This document shows, in pieces, positions 5,363-10,776 of a stretch of 10,776 nt of DNA (position 1 is its first letter; every line of letters begins with the position of its first letter). The notes beneath the pieces are model-generated. The model did not search any database and was not told the origin of the DNA. It worked only from the letters and a program-made list of their open reading frames with translations. The position numbers and the translations under genes were made by a program. The stretch comes from Clostridia bacterium (GTDB taxonomy: Bacteria > Bacillota > Clostridia > Oscillospirales > CAG-272), in assembly GCA_017958845.1 (NCBI GenBank), contig JAGDBW010000086.1:1-10776 (forward strand). Reading direction: 5' to 3'.

Positions 5363-6094
5363 ATGCGCGTCATCATCGGAAAAGATTATGAAGAAGTCAG
5401 CCGCCTCGCGGCCGACGAGATCGAAAAAGTCGTGCGGGAAAAACCCGCCTGCACCCTGGGCCTCGCGACCGGCTCCAGTCCGGTCGGTATGTACCGCGAG
5501 CTGTCCCGCCGCTGCCGCGAGGAGGGGTTGGATTTTTCTGCCGTGCGGTCGGTCAACCTCGACGAGTACGTGGGCCTCGCCCCCGACCACGAGCAGAGCT
5601 ACCGCTATTTTATGGACGACAATCTCTTTGACCATATCAATATCGACAAGGCCAACACCTACGTCGCCCGCGGTGTGGGCGACCCCGACGCCAATCTCGC
5701 CGAGTTCAACGCCGTACTCGAAAAAGCCGACGTCGATATCCAGGTGCTGGGCGTCGGGCCGGACGGACATCTGGGCTTTAACGAGCCGGGCGAGACGCTG
5801 TGGGACGGCGCGCACATGGAGACGCTGGACGAGTCGACCGTGGACGCCAACGCGCGTTTCTTCGCCTCCCGCGACGAGGTGCCGCGCCGGGCCTTCACGA
5901 TGGGCATGGGCAACATCCTGCGGGCCGGAAAACTGCTGCTCATCATCTCGGGCCGCAAGGCCGAGGCCGCAAAGCGGCTCCTCTTTTCCGACAAAATCGA
6001 CCCGCGCTGTCCCGTGACCTTTATGCGGCTGCACCGCGACGCCGTGGTGCTGCTCGAAAAGAGCCTGGCCGACGAGATCGGCTACCAGGGCTGA
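5363..6094 (+). CDS. nagB: Glucosamine-6-phosphate deaminase
   Basis: NagB isomerises and deaminates glucosamine-6-phosphate to fructose-6-phosphate and ammonia, sending amino sugars into glycolysis. The 243-residue length matches the short Gram-positive form. Motifs in order are GLATGSSP (33-40, phosphate binding), NLDEYVGL (65-72, with Asp67 as the expected proton acceptor) and GVGPDGHLGFNEPG (130-143, with Asp134, His136 and Glu141 as the expected catalytic set). The allosteric C-terminal extension of the longer enterobacterial enzyme is absent, so GlcNAc-6-P activation is unlikely. The start at 5363 has AAAAGGAG at 5349-5356; an ATG at 5358 is out of frame, and the upstream in-frame extension runs through the promoter. 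No nagA is present in the window. GlmM next door competes for the same substrate. Confidence 0.96.
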   Translation: MRVIIGKDYEEVSRLAADEIEKVVREKPACTLGLATGSSPVGMYRELSRRCREEGLDFSAVRSVNLDEYVGLAPDHEQSYRYFMDDNLFDHINIDKANTYVARGVGDPDANLAEFNAVLEKADVDIQVLGVGPDGHLGFNEPGETLWDGAHMETLDESTVDANARFFASRDEVPRRAFTMGMGNILRAGKLLLIISGRKAEAAKRLLFSDKIDPRCPVTFMRLHRDAVVLLEKSLADEIGYQG

Positions 6095-6101
6095 CAACCG
6101 C

Positions 6102-6130
6102 AAAAACTCCGCCGACGGGCGGAGTTTTTT
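6102..6130 (+). terminator. Intrinsic terminator after nagB
   Basis: The stem ACTCCGCC (6106-6113) / GGCGGAGT (6118-6125) encloses loop GACG. Flanking A (6102-6105) can pair with the T-run (6125-6130), so it may work in both directions. It begins 7 bases after the stop codon. Confidence 0.93.
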
Positions 6131-6327
6131 CGTTGGCGGGACGGGCGGCGGCGGGGAGACGGACGACGCGAAGCGAAGGAAAGAGCGCGTTTTTGAGGAG
6201 CGGGGAGGCAGAGAGGCGGGCGCGGAGACGGGTGCGGCGCGGCCCTGTCGGTCCGCCGGAGGTCGGACAAGCGCCGATTTGTGGGATTTGACCATTTTTT
6301 CAATCGGGGTTTCGGCGGTTTTTCGGC

Positions 6328-6356
6328 TTGTTTTTGAGCGTCGGGGATGATACAAT
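6328..6356 (+). promoter_or_regulatory. Promoter of the glucuronate operon
   Basis: A -35 box TTGTTT (6328-6333) and a -10 box TACAAT (6351-6356) are 17 bases apart, with TG one base before the -10. Transcription would start near 6363, about 25 bases before uxuB. No clear inverted-repeat operator for a GntR or LacI regulator is evident. The ~150 bases before it (6131-6280) are G-rich and hold no gene. Confidence 0.6.
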
Positions 6357-6387
6357 AAAAGGGAAAAAACAACGCGGAGGTTCTGCC

Positions 6388-7209
6388 ATGAAAAACGCGG
6401 TCATCACGGGCGCGGGCGGCGTGCTGTGCGGCTCGTTTGCACGCGCGCTGGCGCAGGACGGCTGGGCTGTGGCCCTGCTGGACATCAACGAGGCGGCGGC
6501 GCAGACGGTCGCCGACGACATCAACCGAGGGGGCGGGCGGGCGTTTGCCTACGGGGTGAGCGTACTGGACCGCGCGGCGCTGGAGGCCGTGCGCGAGCGC
6601 GTGCACGCCGACCTGGGGCCCTGCGACCTGCTGCTCAACGGCGCGGGCGGCAACCACCCCAAATGCACCACCCTGCACGAGACCTACGAGCCGGGGGACG
6701 AGGACGCGAGCGATTTTCTGACCTTTTTCAATCTCGACAAATCCGGCTTTGACTTCGTTTTTGACCTCAATCTCAAGGGGGTTTTGCTCCCTACGCAGGT
6801 TTTTGCCCGCGATATGCTGGGCGGACGCGGCGGAAATATCGTCAACATCTCCTCGATGAACGCCTACCGCCCGCTGACCAAGATCCCCGCGTACAGCGCC
6901 GCCAAAGCGGCGGTGTCCAACTTTACCCAGTGGCTGGCGGTGCACTTTGCCCCCGCGGGCATCCGCTGCAACGCCATCGCGCCCGGCTTCTTTGTGACGG
7001 GGCAGAACAGGGCCCTGCTCTACGCCCCCGACGGGACGCCGACGCCCCGCACCCACAAGATCCTCGCCGCCACCCCGATGAAACGCTTTGGCGAGCCGGA
7101 GGAACTGCTCGGCGCGCTGCGCTTTCTCATCGACGAGGAGGCGGCCGGCTTTGTGACCGGGGTCTGCATCCCGGTGGACGGCGGTTTTTCCGCTTACAGC
7201 GGCGTCTGA
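6388..7209 (+). CDS. uxuB: D-fructuronate reductase / D-mannonate oxidoreductase (SDR type)
   Basis: This 273-residue short-chain dehydrogenase has a Gly-rich cofactor motif TGAGGVLCG (7-15), Asp32 at the end of the second strand (which favours NAD(H) over NADP(H)), NGAGGN (84-89), and the catalytic Ser155/156, Tyr169 and Lys173 (YSAAK). The insert between about 93 and 125 and the NGAGGN signature recall the YjmF/UxuB-type reductases of Bacillus, unlike the long-chain UxuB of E. coli. The expected reaction is reduction of D-fructuronate to D-mannonate in the cytoplasm. The call leans on its neighbours: uxaC and uxuA follow, which supply its substrate and consume its product. The start at 6388 has GGAGG at 6376-6380; the 20-residue upstream extension overlaps the promoter. 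Another sugar-acid SDR function is possible if read alone. Confidence 0.87.
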   Translation: MKNAVITGAGGVLCGSFARALAQDGWAVALLDINEAAAQTVADDINRGGGRAFAYGVSVLDRAALEAVRERVHADLGPCDLLLNGAGGNHPKCTTLHETYEPGDEDASDFLTFFNLDKSGFDFVFDLNLKGVLLPTQVFARDMLGGRGGNIVNISSMNAYRPLTKIPAYSAAKAAVSNFTQWLAVHFAPAGIRCNAIAPGFFVTGQNRALLYAPDGTPTPRTHKILAATPMKRFGEPEELLGALRFLIDEEAAGFVTGVCIPVDGGFSAYSGV

Positions 7210-7224
7210 CCGGGAGAGCGCGCC

Positions 7225-7302
7225 GGCCGTTCGGCCTGCGGTGTGCCGACTGCGGCGGGCACGGCGACGCGCCCGCGTCGAAAAAGAGGCAAAAACGCCT
7301 CT
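7225..7302 (+). other. Hairpins in the uxuB-uxaC spacer
   Basis: Three small inverted repeats sit in this 116-base spacer: GGCC (7225-7228) / GGCC (7233-7236); GTGCC (7243-7247) / GGCAC (7258-7262); AGAGGC (7285-7290) / GCCTCT (7297-7302) around AAAAAC. None is followed by a T-run, so they are not terminators. They may affect mRNA processing or stability, or simply reflect GC content. No convincing internal promoter is visible. Confidence 0.3.
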
Positions 7303-7325
7303 CGTTTGCGATGGAGGATCAACAG

Positions 7326-8714
7326 ATGGACGCTTTTTTGCTCGAAAACAGGACGGCCCGCCGCCTCTACGGCGAGGTGCGGGACCTGCCGATCTACGAC
7401 TACCACTGCCACCTCTCGCCGCGCGAGATCTATCTGGACGAGCCCGCGACGGATATATGCGAGCTGTGGCTCGCGGGCGACCACTACAAGTGGCGGCTGA
7501 TGCGCGCCTGCGGCTGTGACGAGCGGCTGGTGACCGGCGACGCCGACCCGGGCGAAAAGTTCCGCGCCTACGCCGCCGCCTGCGAGACCGCCGCCGGCAG
7601 TCCCCTGCCGGTCTGGAACCGTATGGAACTGTCGCGTTTCTTTGGTATCGACACGCCTCTCACGGAAAAAACGGCGGACGACGTCCGCCGACGCGCCAAC
7701 GCGTATATCCGGGAGCACCGGCTCTCCCCGCGCAAGCTGATCGAAAGCTCCAACGTGCGCTTTGTCGCCACGACCGACGACGCGGCCGACGCCCTGCCCT
7801 GGCACGAAAAGCTGGCGGAGAGCGGCTTTGGCGTCAAGGTGACGCCCTCCTTTCGCTACGACAGGCTGCTGTCGATCACCGCGCCCGGCTACGCCGCCTA
7901 TATCGCCGCGCTCTCGGAAGCGGCCGGCGTGAAGGTGGTCGATCTCGAAACGCTCGGCGAAGCGCTCGAGCGGCAGCTGGATCGTTTTTGCCGGCTCGGC
8001 TGTGCCTTCTCCGACGTGGGGATCCCCGACTTTCCCGACCGGATCGCCCCGGACGGGGAGGCCGACGCGACCTTCCGCGCCGCGCTGGCGGGGGAGCCGA
8101 TCGACCGCGCCGCCTATCTCGGCTGGCTCGGCAACCGCATGGTATGGCTGGGCGAGCGATTCTATCGCCGCCGGATGGTGATGCAGATGCACCTGTGCGT
8201 CTGCCGCAACGCCAACTCGACCCTCTATGAGACGCTCGGCCCCGACGCGGGCGGCGACTGTATCGGGGACGAGCTGCCGACGCGGGACGTCGTCCGGCTG
8301 CTCGACGGCATCTGCCGCGCCTGCGGCGGGGATATGCCCGAGGTCATCCTCTACGCCCTGCACCCCGGCATGTCGGCCAAGCTCGCCACGATCGGCGGCT
8401 GCTTTCCGCACGTGCGGTCGGGCGCGGCCTGGTGGTACTGCGACCACCGTCGCGGCATCCGCGAACAGCTGCAGAACGTGGCCGAGGTCGCGCACATGGG
8501 GCGCTTTCCCGGTATGCTGACCGACAGCCGCTCCTTTCTCTCCTACGCGCGCCACGACTACTTTCGGCGGATCCTCTGCACCCTGCTCGGCGAGATGGCG
8601 GGGCGGGAGGAGCTGTCGCCCGACGCCGCCCGACGCGTGGCGGCCGATCTCTGCGCCGGGAACATCCGGCGTCTGCTGGCCTCGCTGCCGCAGGTCGGGA
8701 TGAGCGAAGAGTGA
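7326..8714 (+). CDS. uxaC: Glucuronate (uronate) isomerase
   Basis: UxaC isomerises D-glucuronate to D-fructuronate (and D-galacturonate to tagaturonate) in the cytoplasm, the first step of this pathway. The 462-residue length matches the family (about 465-470). Visible features of the amidohydrolase-like barrel are YDYHCHL with metal ligands His27 and His29, SNVRFVATTDD (142-152), a MQMHL strand (286-290) and MLTDSRSFLSY (397-407) containing the Asp400/Arg402 pair expected in the active site. The region 398-420 is strongly conserved with other UxaC. At 229-232 it reads SDVG where my memory of the family is SDHG. The start at 7326 has GGAGG at 7313-7317, 8 bases upstream; ATG 7311 is in frame but overlaps that ribosome site and has none of its own. 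Larger open frames upstream overlap uxuB and are not real. Confidence 0.95.
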   Translation: MDAFLLENRTARRLYGEVRDLPIYDYHCHLSPREIYLDEPATDICELWLAGDHYKWRLMRACGCDERLVTGDADPGEKFRAYAAACETAAGSPLPVWNRMELSRFFGIDTPLTEKTADDVRRRANAYIREHRLSPRKLIESSNVRFVATTDDAADALPWHEKLAESGFGVKVTPSFRYDRLLSITAPGYAAYIAALSEAAGVKVVDLETLGEALERQLDRFCRLGCAFSDVGIPDFPDRIAPDGEADATFRAALAGEPIDRAAYLGWLGNRMVWLGERFYRRRMVMQMHLCVCRNANSTLYETLGPDAGGDCIGDELPTRDVVRLLDGICRACGGDMPEVILYALHPGMSAKLATIGGCFPHVRSGAAWWYCDHRRGIREQLQNVAEVAHMGRFPGMLTDSRSFLSYARHDYFRRILCTLLGEMAGREELSPDAARRVAADLCAGNIRRLLASLPQVGMSEE

Positions 8715-8725
8715 GCGGCGAGGAG

Positions 8726-8753
8726 CGGGCCGCGCTCTCGCGCGGATCGCCCG
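8726..8753 (+). terminator. Hairpin in the uxaC-uxuA spacer (possible partial terminator)
   Basis: The perfect 6-bp stem CCGCGC (8730-8735) / GCGCGG (8740-8745) encloses loop TCTC. It is extended after a 4-base bulge by CGGG (8726-8729) / CCCG (8750-8753). Only three T follow, so termination would be partial at best; it could tune expression between uxaC and uxuA or protect the upstream mRNA end. Confidence 0.4.
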
Positions 8754-8788
8754 TTTCGGCATGAGCGTTTCTTTTCAGATCGACGATA

Positions 8789-8804
8789 TTTTTTGAAAAC
8801 CCCC
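8789..8804 (+). repeat. T6-G-A4-C5 spacer motif, copy before uxuA
   Basis: TTTTTTGAAAACCCCC sits about 30 bases before the uxuA start, followed by a second T6 run (TTTTTTGTG, 8809-8817) just before the ribosome site. A near-identical arrangement precedes the next gene (9920-9935). It is not a recognisable promoter or terminator. Confidence 0.5.
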
Positions 8805-8836
8805 TCCGTTTTTTGTGACAAACAGGAGATATGCCT

Positions 8837-9871
8837 ATGAAAATGACCTTTAGATGGTACGGGCCGAGCGACCCCGTGACCCTGGAGCAGATCCGTCAGA
8901 TCCCCGGCATGAGCGGGATCGTGACCGCCGTCTACGACGTGCCGCCGGGCGAAGTCTGGCCGCGCGCGTCCATCCGCGCGCTGGTCGACGCGGCGCACGC
9001 GCAGGGGCTGGAGGCCGAGGTGATCGAGAGCGTGCCGGTGCACGAGGATATCAAGCTCGGGCGCGGCGACTGCGACCGCTATATCCGCAACTATGCCGAA
9101 AACGTGCGTCGTCTGGGCGAGGCGGGCGTCCGGTGCATCTGCTACAACTTTATGCCCGTGTTTGACTGGCTGCGCACCGATCTGCACACCCGGGCCGAGG
9201 ACGGCTCCTATTCTCTCTCCTATCAGCCGGAGGCGATGGCGGCGCTGGATCCGCGCCGGCTCTCCCTGCCCGGCTGGGACGAGAGCTATACCCCCGACGC
9301 GCTGAGCGCCCTGCTCGACGCCTACGCGGGGATGACGCACGAGCGGTTGTTTCTTAACTGGGCGCGGTTTCTCGAGGGGGTGCTCCCCGCCTGCGGCGAG
9401 GCCGGCGTTTCCCTCGCCGTGCACCCGGACGACCCGCCCTGGGACGTGTTTGGTCTGCCGCGGATCGTGTCCCGCCGCGCCGACTACGAGCGGCTGTTTG
9501 ACGCGTTTCCCGACCGGCGGTGCGGCGTGACCTTTTGTACCGGGTCGCTCGGCGCGAGCGCGGACAACGATCTGCCGGCGATGGCGCGCGACTTTGCCGC
9601 CGCGGGGCGCGTCCACTTTGCCCATCTGCGCAACATCGAGCGCGGAGCGGACGGCCGCTTTCGCGAGGTGGCGCATCTCTCCTCCGCCGGGTCGCTGGAT
9701 CTGTACGCGATCGTGCGGGCGCTGGTCGACGGCGGCTTTGACGGCTACGTGCGTCCCGACCACGGCCGTCACATCTGGGGCGAAGAAGGAAAGCCCGGCT
9801 ACGGTCTCTATGACCGGGCGCTGGGCGCCGCGTATCTCAACGGCCTCTTTGAAGCCTGCGAAAGGCGCTGA
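8837..9871 (+). CDS. uxuA: D-mannonate dehydratase
   Basis: UxuA removes water from D-mannonate to give 2-keto-3-deoxy-D-gluconate, the last step before the KDG pathway. The 344-residue length fits the Gram-positive form (about 350), shorter than the 394-residue E. coli enzyme. The N-terminal MKMTFRWYG and the IPGMSGIV and YDVPPGEVW segments (22-41) are typical. Expected metal ligands of the Mn-dependent xylose-isomerase-like barrel are visible: His196 (AVHPDDPP), Cys234 (TFCTGSLG), His263 (FAHLRN), and Asp308 and His309 (RPDHGR). Three ATGs lie close together at 8831, 8837 and 8843. I chose 8837 because AGGAG at 8824-8828 is 8 bases upstream and the protein then starts as family members do; 8831 would leave only 2 bases. 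It is third in the operon, 122 bases after uxaC. Confidence 0.95.
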   Translation: MKMTFRWYGPSDPVTLEQIRQIPGMSGIVTAVYDVPPGEVWPRASIRALVDAAHAQGLEAEVIESVPVHEDIKLGRGDCDRYIRNYAENVRRLGEAGVRCICYNFMPVFDWLRTDLHTRAEDGSYSLSYQPEAMAALDPRRLSLPGWDESYTPDALSALLDAYAGMTHERLFLNWARFLEGVLPACGEAGVSLAVHPDDPPWDVFGLPRIVSRRADYERLFDAFPDRRCGVTFCTGSLGASADNDLPAMARDFAAAGRVHFAHLRNIERGADGRFREVAHLSSAGSLDLYAIVRALVDGGFDGYVRPDHGRHIWGEEGKPGYGLYDRALGAAYLNGLFEACERR

Positions 9872-9887
9872 CCGAGGCTGTGCCGCG

Positions 9888-9897
9888 GCGAGCTCGC
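9888..9897. other. Palindrome GCGAGCTCGC in the uxuA-UroD spacer
   Basis: A perfect 10-base palindrome lies 16 bases after the uxuA stop. A weak hairpin GTCC (9905-9908) / GGAC (9914-9917) with a nearby T6 run (9920-9925) follows. Possible roles are an operator half or a weak terminator, but one copy alone supports neither firmly. Confidence 0.25.
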
Positions 9898-9919
9898 TCT
9901 TTTGGTCCAAAACGGACGC

Positions 9920-9935
9920 TTTTTTGAAAAACCCC
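9920..9935 (+). repeat. T6-G-A5-C4 spacer motif, copy before the UroD-like gene
   Basis: TTTTTTGAAAAACCCC is the counterpart of the motif at 8789-8804, differing only where an A replaces a C at the A/C junction. It too is followed by a second T6 run (TTTTTTGAG, 9952-9960) directly before the ribosome site. Confidence 0.5.
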
Positions 9936-9974
9936 TGCCAGGTCCCGTCTCTTTTTTGAGTGAGGAGGCTGTCT

Positions 9975-10776
9975 ATGACTTCTTATGAGCGCATCAAACG
10001 CACCTTTTTGCACCGGGAGACCGACCGCATCCCGATCTACGACACGCCGTGGGCTGGCACCGTCCGCCGCTGGGAGCGCGAGGGGATGCCGGCCGGCATG
10101 GACTGGCGCGACTACTTTGGCGTCGACAAGGTGGCGCAGATCGGCGTGGATATCAGCCCCCGCTATGAGGAGCGGGTGCTGGAGGAGACCGACCGCTACA
10201 AGATCGTCACTTCCTCCTGGGGCGTGACGATGAAGAACTTTAAAGAGGAGGACTCCTCGCCCGAGTTTCTGGACTTTAAGGTCTGCGACTCGGACGCCTG
10301 GGTCGACGCCAAGGCCCGTATGACCCCCTCCCGCGACCGCGTCAACTGGAAGAATCTCGAGGACAATTATGCCCGCTGGCGCGCCGAGGGGCAGTGGGTC
10401 GAGGCGGAGTTCTGGTTCGGCTTTGACGTGGCGCACTCCTGGATGGCCGGGACCGAAAACATCCTGTGCGCCCTCATCGAGGAGCCGGAGTGGGTGACCG
10501 ACATCTTTGACACTTATCTGTCCATGTGCATCGCCGAGTTTGAGATGATATGGGACGCGGGCTACCGCTTTGACAGCATCCGCTGGCCGGACGACATGGG
10601 CTACAAGGGCACGACCTTCTTTTCTCCCGCGACCTACCGCGAGCTGCTCAAACCCTTTCACAAAAAGGCGGTGGACTGGGCGCACGAGCGCGGCGTGTTT
10701 GCGCACCTGCACTCCTGCGGCGACATCATGACGCTGCTCCCCGACGTGGTGGACACGGGGATCGACTGTCTCAACC
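9975..10776 (+). CDS. Uroporphyrinogen decarboxylase-superfamily protein, MtaA/CmuA-like (partial, 3' end beyond window)
   Basis: The first 267 codons are present and the frame is still open at the window edge. The protein belongs to the UroD superfamily: a typical N-terminal RxPI segment (residues 18-21 read DRIPI), a helix-rich middle with YRELLKPFHKKAVDWAHERG (221-240), and HSCGD (246-250). His246-x-Cys248 matches the zinc-binding H-x-C of the methyltransferase branch (MtaA, MtbA, CmuA); the third ligand, a later Cys, would lie outside the window. The QAGR motif near the N-terminus of true HemE is missing, so haem synthesis is unlikely. The start at 9975 has TGAGGAGG at 9961-9968, 6 bases upstream. 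As fourth gene of the glucuronate operon, 103 bases after uxuA, it probably acts on a related compound, possibly a methylated uronate; that is inference. Confidence 0.85.
   Translation, partial: MTSYERIKRTFLHRETDRIPIYDTPWAGTVRRWEREGMPAGMDWRDYFGVDKVAQIGVDISPRYEERVLEETDRYKIVTSSWGVTMKNFKEEDSSPEFLDFKVCDSDAWVDAKARMTPSRDRVNWKNLEDNYARWRAEGQWVEAEFWFGFDVAHSWMAGTENILCALIEEPEWVTDIFDTYLSMCIAEFEMIWDAGYRFDSIRWPDDMGYKGTTFFSPATYRELLKPFHKKAVDWAHERGVFAHLHSCGDIMTLLPDVVDTGIDCLN

Noticed and set aside
6930..7325. Long N-terminal extension of uxaC back into uxuB
   Set aside because: It overlaps uxuB in another frame; the GGAGG at 7313-7317 and normal family length place the start at 7326.
7194..8762. Antisense open frame of about 522 codons opposite uxaC
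   Set aside because: It covers uxaC exactly in mirror, has no recognisable motif and no start signal.
8809..8823. Promoter before uxuA using TTGAAA at 8793-8798
   Set aside because: At proper spacing there is no acceptable -10 box, and the matching position before the UroD-like gene has none either.
8558..9910. Antisense open frame of about 450 codons across uxaC and uxuA
   Set aside because: It spans two well-supported sense genes and their spacer, and shows no motif.
9975..10776. Uroporphyrinogen decarboxylase HemE
   Set aside because: The QAGR segment near the N-terminus is missing and HSCGD is typical of the methyltransferase branch; no haem genes are adjacent.

Overview
The window looks like a chromosomal segment of a GC-rich, Gram-positive-type anaerobe, most likely an uncultivated member of the Clostridia (Bacillota) from a gut-like habitat. 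The reasons are strong AGGAGG-type ribosome binding sites, compact sigma-A promoters with TATAAT-like -10 boxes, a lipoprotein with a Thr/Pro/Glu/Asp-rich linker and an InlB-type repeat, and sugar-acid catabolism genes of the Bacillus/Clostridium type (SDR-type UxuB, short UxuA). The lineage is an inference; no rRNA or other marker gene is present. All genes supported here lie on the + strand. The long antisense open frames are by-products of high GC.

Layout. Positions 1-278 hold two ~94% identical 111-bp direct repeats, offset by 167 bp, each carrying an intrinsic terminator. They look like a tandem duplication of the 3' end of a gene lying mostly upstream of the window. Next comes a divergent type I 3-dehydroquinase (aroD-like, 458-1240) with its own promoter and a terminator-like hairpin in its leader. 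A run of three terminator-like hairpins follows. Then a secreted lipoprotein esterase (1546-3159) has its own promoter and terminator. After a G-rich spacer, a phosphoglucosamine mutase (glmM, 3576-5237) carries an unusual extra N-terminal domain of about 100 residues with a helix-turn-helix pattern. Glucosamine-6-phosphate deaminase (nagB, 5363-6094) follows from its own promoter and ends in a clear terminator.

From 6328 to the window edge lies a D-glucuronate utilisation operon: uxuB (fructuronate reductase), uxaC (uronate isomerase), uxuA (mannonate dehydratase), then the 5' part of a uroporphyrinogen-decarboxylase-superfamily protein with a methyltransferase-type His-x-Cys motif. In pathway order, UxaC makes fructuronate, UxuB reduces it to mannonate and UxuA dehydrates that to 2-keto-3-deoxygluconate. 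KdgK, KdgA, transporters and a dedicated regulator are not in the window. The role of the last gene is unknown; one speculative idea is removal of a methyl group from 4-O-methylglucuronate.

How the genes work together. GlmM and NagB both use glucosamine-6-phosphate, one sending it to the cell wall and the other to glycolysis, so 3576-6094 is an amino-sugar branch point under two separate promoters. The secreted esterase and the glucuronate operon would fit a plant-polysaccharide or host-glycan degrader, but nothing in the sequence links them directly.
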